From: Sphaerochaeta associata
GTDB taxonomy: Bacteria > Spirochaetota > Spirochaetia > Sphaerochaetales > Sphaerochaetaceae
Reading direction: 5' to 3'
Length of the DNA: 64,000 nucleotides
Assembly (NCBI RefSeq): GCF_022869165.1
Contig: NZ_CP094929.1
Location: 2,170,001 to 2,234,000 of the forward strand
Shown: one piece after another, positions 60,953 through 64,000 of the stretch
How the letters are laid out: each line of letters begins with the position of its first letter
How positions within the stretch are numbered: the first letter of the stretch is position 1
Program-made: the position numbers and the translations under genes
Notes under the pieces: generated by a model
The model's database searches: none
The model's input: the letters and a program-made list of their open reading frames with translations, nothing else
Told to the model about the DNA's origin: nothing

Positions 60953-62290
60953 GTGGGAGCGTTCAAGGCGTATGATATCAGGGGAATCTACAACAAGGAT
61001 TTCAACAAGGATACCGTGTACAAGATCGGGTATTTTCTTCCAAAACTGCTTAAAAGCAAAGTAGTACTGGTGGGCAGGGATGTCCGTACCAGCAGTGAGG
61101 AAATTTTTGAGTACCTGTGCAAGGGAATTACCGATAGCGGCAGCGATGTATATGACATCGGATTGGCTACAACACCCATGGTATATTTTTCCACGGTCCA
61201 TTTCGAAGTTGATGCTTCAGTACAAATTACAGCCAGCCACAATCCTGCCAAGTACAACGGTCTTAAGGTCAGCAGGACAAAGGCTGTTCCCGTAGGATCG
61301 GACAGCGGGCTGCAGGAGTTGGAACAGATGGTGCTTGGCGACCCCATTGTCGTCGCATCCAAAAAAGGAAACATCATTGCAAAAGATGCAAGAAGCCCCT
61401 ATTTGGCCTTCCTCAAGCAGTTTGTTCCCGATACCTCCAACCTCAATCTTTCCATCGACTGCTCTCATGGCATGGCGAATCTATTGGTGAAGGACCTTCT
61501 TGGAGAACACCACCACTACTTGTACGATCATTTCGACGGCACGTTCCCCGCTCACGAGCCCAATCCACTTGAGGTGGAGAACTGCAAGGACCTTGAAGAG
61601 GCGGTTCTCAAGAACAAGAGTGATATCGGAGTGATTTACGATGGCGATGCAGACCGTGTCATGTTTCTCGATGAGAACGGTAGGTTCCTGCAACCCGATT
61701 ATATCACCTCGGTGTTGGGGTATTACTACCTGGGCAAAGAGAAAGGCAATGTGCTGGTCGACATCAGGACAAGCCGCTCAACAACCGAGTATTTAACCAA
61801 GCTTGGAGCAAATGTGCACATCTGGAAAGTCGGGCATGCATTTGCCAAGACGAAACTCAGGGACTTGGGAGCAATATTCGGGGGCGAACTTGCAGGCCAT
61901 TATTACTTCCGTGACTTTTATAATTGCGACAGTGGGTTCCTTGCCTCCCTCATCGTCCTGCAGGTTGTCGGTGAACTGAAGAAAAAGGGCATCAGCATCG
62001 GCGCTTTCATCGATTCGGTCATCGCCTATGCAAACAGCGGGGAGATTAACTTCAAGCTGGAAAGCAAGGATGCTGCCATGGCCGCCTTGTATGCACGGTT
62101 TGCTGAACAAGACAAGCCTGTCAAGGTAATGGATTTCGACGGATATCGCATCGAGTTCGACTCCTGGTGGTTCAACGTTCGGAAATCTAACACAGAACCT
62201 TATCTTCGCTTGGTCGTAGAAGCCAAGAGTGCTGAAGAGCTGGCACTACGAACCGGAGAACTCTCCGAAATCATCAAGAAGTTCAACTAA
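60953..62290 (+). CDS. Phosphomannomutase/phosphoglucomutase
   Basis: A 445-residue alpha-D-phosphohexomutase. FKAYDIRGIYNKDF at the start, phosphoserine loop QITASHNPAKYNGLKV near 90, metal loop VIYDGDADRVMFLDENG near 225, sugar-binding FGGELAGHYYFRDF near 305 and phosphate loop RKSNTEPYLRL near 410. Start GTG 60953 with AAGGAGG. It interconverts hexose 1- and 6-phosphates, supplying sugar nucleotides with GalE just downstream and GlgC elsewhere in the window. Confidence 0.93.
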   Translation: MGAFKAYDIRGIYNKDFNKDTVYKIGYFLPKLLKSKVVLVGRDVRTSSEEIFEYLCKGITDSGSDVYDIGLATTPMVYFSTVHFEVDASVQITASHNPAKYNGLKVSRTKAVPVGSDSGLQELEQMVLGDPIVVASKKGNIIAKDARSPYLAFLKQFVPDTSNLNLSIDCSHGMANLLVKDLLGEHHHYLYDHFDGTFPAHEPNPLEVENCKDLEEAVLKNKSDIGVIYDGDADRVMFLDENGRFLQPDYITSVLGYYYLGKEKGNVLVDIRTSRSTTEYLTKLGANVHIWKVGHAFAKTKLRDLGAIFGGELAGHYYFRDFYNCDSGFLASLIVLQVVGELKKKGISIGAFIDSVIAYANSGEINFKLESKDAAMAALYARFAEQDKPVKVMDFDGYRIEFDSWWFNVRKSNTEPYLRLVVEAKSAEELALRTGELSEIIKKFN

Positions 62291-62304
62291 GGCAGGAGCA
62301 ACCT

Positions 62305-63291
62305 ATGAAAGTATTATTGTTCGGAGGTGCCGGATACATCGGTACGCATGTAGCTTTGGAGTTCATCGAACGCAACGATACCGTGGGAATATTTGACAAC
62401 CTCTCATCCGGTTTGAAAAGCAACGTCCACCCGGAGGCTCTCTTTTATGAAGGTGATATTCGTGACAAGGCACGGGTACTCGAAGTGTTGTCACTCGGTT
62501 GGGATGTGGTGATACATCTGGCAGCATATAAAGCTGCAGGGGAATCGATGATCAAGCCGATTAAATACACGGAGAACAATATCACCGGTTCCCTCAATCT
62601 GATTACTGGTTGTATAAAGGCCGGGGTGAAGCATTTCATCCTCTCCTCTTCTGCAGCAGTCTATGGTGAACCTGCATACCTTCCGGTTGATGAAAACCAT
62701 CCGAAGAACCCTACCAATTATTACGGGTATACCAAGCTGTGCATCGAAGAGAACCTGAAGTGGTATGCGCAGCTTAAGGATTTTGAGTATGTATCACTTC
62801 GTTACTTCAATGCCGCCGGGTATGACGAGAGAGGAAGAATGTTGGGTCTTGAGAACAATCCTGCCAATCTTATTCCTGTAGTCATGGAAGTCGCCATGGG
62901 TATTCGACCCAATCTTCTGGTATTCGGCAATGACTATGACACCGCCGATGGTACCGGAGTAAGGGATTATGTCCACGTCACAGATCTTGCAAAGGGACAT
63001 GTATTGGCTGCAGATCATCTGCTTGCAGGAAAAGGCAACCTGATTGTGAATCTAGGATCGGAAGAGGGTCTGAGCGTTCAGCAAATCCTCGATACAGCCC
63101 GAAGCATCACCAAAAAGCCCATAGAAGCGCAGTATGTCGATCGGAGACCAGGAGATCCGGCAAAGCTGGTAGCTTCTTCCAAAATGGCCCAGAAGGTCCT
63201 TGGTTGGAATGCAGAGCATTCATCAGCAGATACCATCATAGAGACAACCTGGAAGGTCTACGAGGCCAATCAGAAGCGAATGAAGGCATAG
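62305..63291 (+). CDS. galE: UDP-glucose 4-epimerase
   Basis: A 328-residue extended SDR. NAD motif LLFGGAGYIGTHVALEF at the start, IHLAAYKAAGESM near 72, SSSAAVYGEP near 113, catalytic YYGYTKLCIE near 137 and RYFNAAGYD near 160, then GVRDYVHVTDLAKGHV near 220. GGCAGGAGC Shine-Dalgarno. Interconverts UDP-glucose and UDP-galactose for glycolipid or polysaccharide synthesis. Follows the hexomutase by 14 bp. Confidence 0.95.
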   Translation: MKVLLFGGAGYIGTHVALEFIERNDTVGIFDNLSSGLKSNVHPEALFYEGDIRDKARVLEVLSLGWDVVIHLAAYKAAGESMIKPIKYTENNITGSLNLITGCIKAGVKHFILSSSAAVYGEPAYLPVDENHPKNPTNYYGYTKLCIEENLKWYAQLKDFEYVSLRYFNAAGYDERGRMLGLENNPANLIPVVMEVAMGIRPNLLVFGNDYDTADGTGVRDYVHVTDLAKGHVLAADHLLAGKGNLIVNLGSEEGLSVQQILDTARSITKKPIEAQYVDRRPGDPAKLVASSKMAQKVLGWNAEHSSADTIIETTWKVYEANQKRMKA

Positions 63292-63308
63292 GCCATCAGT
63301 TCCAATAG

Positions 63309-63332
63309 AGCGGCAGGATCCTGCCGCTTTTT
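63309..63332 (+). terminator. Terminator of the hexomutase-galE operon
   Basis: AGCGGCAGG (63309-63317) and CCTGCCGCT (63320-63328) form a tight stem, followed by TTTT. Confidence 0.85.
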
Positions 63333-63351
63333 CTATGCTCGTTATACCAAT

Positions 63352-63385
63352 AAAAAAAGACAACCCGTTTGGATTGTCTTTTTTT
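63352..63385. terminator. Bidirectional terminator between galE and tRNA-Asn
   Basis: A7-GACAA-CCC, GTTT loop, GGA-TTGTC-T7. It can end the tRNA transcript (minus) and back up the galE terminator (plus). Confidence 0.85.
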
Positions 63386-63389
63386 CTTG

Positions 63390-63462
<73 letters not shown>

Positions 63463-63565
63463 ATATTGCTTCGAACGATTGGTACATTACCTCATACCAT
63501 TTTTTATGTCAAGCAGTTTTCTCTACAATCAAGACAAAATCGGGCAAAGAAAGATCATACCGAAT

Positions 63566-63594
63566 AGAAAGAACGGCTACCCGAAGATAGCCGT
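63566..63594 (-). terminator. Terminator of the 5'-nucleotidase gene
   Basis: On the minus strand ACGGCTA, loop, TAGCCGT, then TTCTTTC. It lies 24 bp past the stop codon. Confidence 0.7.
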
Positions 63595-63617
63595 CCAATA
63601 AATCTTATTCGTGTGAA

Positions 63618-64000
63618 TTACTTCACAGGGTAGTTCTTCTTCAGGAACTCGATGAACACATCGCTCAACAGTGAACCTTCGGAGAGAACCTTACCGAACA
63701 TAGTGTATCCATCACCGCCGGCAGCCATGAAATCGTTGGTTGCAACCTTGTAGGTAGCATTACGATCGATGGCCTTGCCATTGAGCAGGACACGAAGGAT
63801 GCGCTTGCCAGGAGCCGCGAAACGGTTGTAAACAACCTGCAGATCGGTCTGGGAGAAGGCACCATTCTGGTCGGGCAGCTTGCTGTAGCCATGCTCGAGA
63901 GCGGCATACACATCAGAACCCTTCACTTCAACAACAGTGATGATGTTGGTGAACGGCAGGACGTTGATGACATCACCCATCGTCACGTTTCCAGCCTTCA
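63618..64000 (-). CDS. 5'-nucleotidase/UshA family, C-terminal domain (5' end outside window)
   Basis: The C-terminal 126 codons are present; the gene continues past the right edge. NVTMGDVINVLPFTN matches the conserved start of the 5'-nucleotidase C-terminal (substrate-specificity) domain, then TVVEVKGSDVYAALEHG and YKVATNDFMAAGGDGYTMF, the aromatic stacking motif. The family hydrolyses extracytoplasmic nucleotides, sometimes UDP-sugars. The internal GTG at 63986 is not the true start. Confidence 0.9.
   Translation of the reverse strand, partial: KAGNVTMGDVINVLPFTNIITVVEVKGSDVYAALEHGYSKLPDQNGAFSQTDLQVVYNRFAAPGKRILRVLLNGKAIDRNATYKVATNDFMAAGGDGYTMFGKVLSEGSLLSDVFIEFLKKNYPVK

Overview
The window looks like a chromosomal segment of a free-living or gut-type anaerobic spirochaete, most likely Sphaerochaeta or a close relative. 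This rests on gene content (glycogen synthesis, arabinose use, rubrerythrin with a PerR-like regulator, TAXI-TRAP transport, lipobox lipoproteins, roughly 50% GC). It is an inference, because no rRNA gene is present. Genes are dense on both strands, with many ATGA or TGATG stop/start overlaps.

Layout. 1-5.3 kb (minus): ygfK-ssnA-ygeY, the core of the selenium-linked anaerobic purine/urate-type cluster, with two fold-type II PLP enzymes divergent at 5.7-8.5 kb. 9.0-10.6 kb: tRNA-Leu, then a complete insertion sequence with 16-bp inverted repeats and a 5-bp target duplication. 10.7-15.2 kb: SDR and SnoaL-like genes, divergent from a TAXI-TRAP transporter. 15.3-17.6 kb: osmoprotectant-type ABC transporter. 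17.7-22.7 kb: GNAT-like acyltransferase, FAD oxidoreductase plus flavodoxin, TatD, an exported unknown. 22.8-25.6 kb: fba, then infC-rpmI-rplT and a coiled-coil protein. 25.7-29.3 kb: 6S RNA, TPR protein, tsaE, tsaB, trxB. 29.3-32.1 kb: glgA-glgC. 32.2-36.6 kb: FGGY kinase, araA and a LacI-type regulator with two matching operator-like sites. 36.6-41.4 kb: MscS channel (apparent frameshift), exported protein, MutT, membrane protein, Nnr. 41.4-45.4 kb: TPP riboswitch and thiamine ABC transporter. 45.4-47.9 kb: beta-rich exported protein and two caspase-fold lipoproteins. 47.9-53.1 kb (minus): HD protein-PfkB kinase-S1C protease-uvrB. 53.2-57.8 kb: DUF1349-like protein, glnS, amidohydrolase, rubrerythrin, PerR/Fur. 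57.9-60.4 kb: a methyltransferase carrying a long Arg/Asp-rich tandem-repeat tail. 60.5-63.3 kb: phosphomannomutase and galE. Then tRNA-Asn and the 3' end of a 5'-nucleotidase.

The most notable items are: (a) seven genes with a promoter-like -10 hexamer 5-7 nt before the start codon and no Shine-Dalgarno sequence, suggesting leaderless mRNAs; (b) the methyltransferase with ten 30-residue repeats; (c) the tandem caspase-like lipoproteins; (d) a His-Asp dipeptide tract in YgfK encoded by a hexanucleotide microsatellite; (e) a fold-back RNA that would hide the transposase start codon in read-through transcripts; and (f) a TPP riboswitch with a visible Shine-Dalgarno-sequestering helix.
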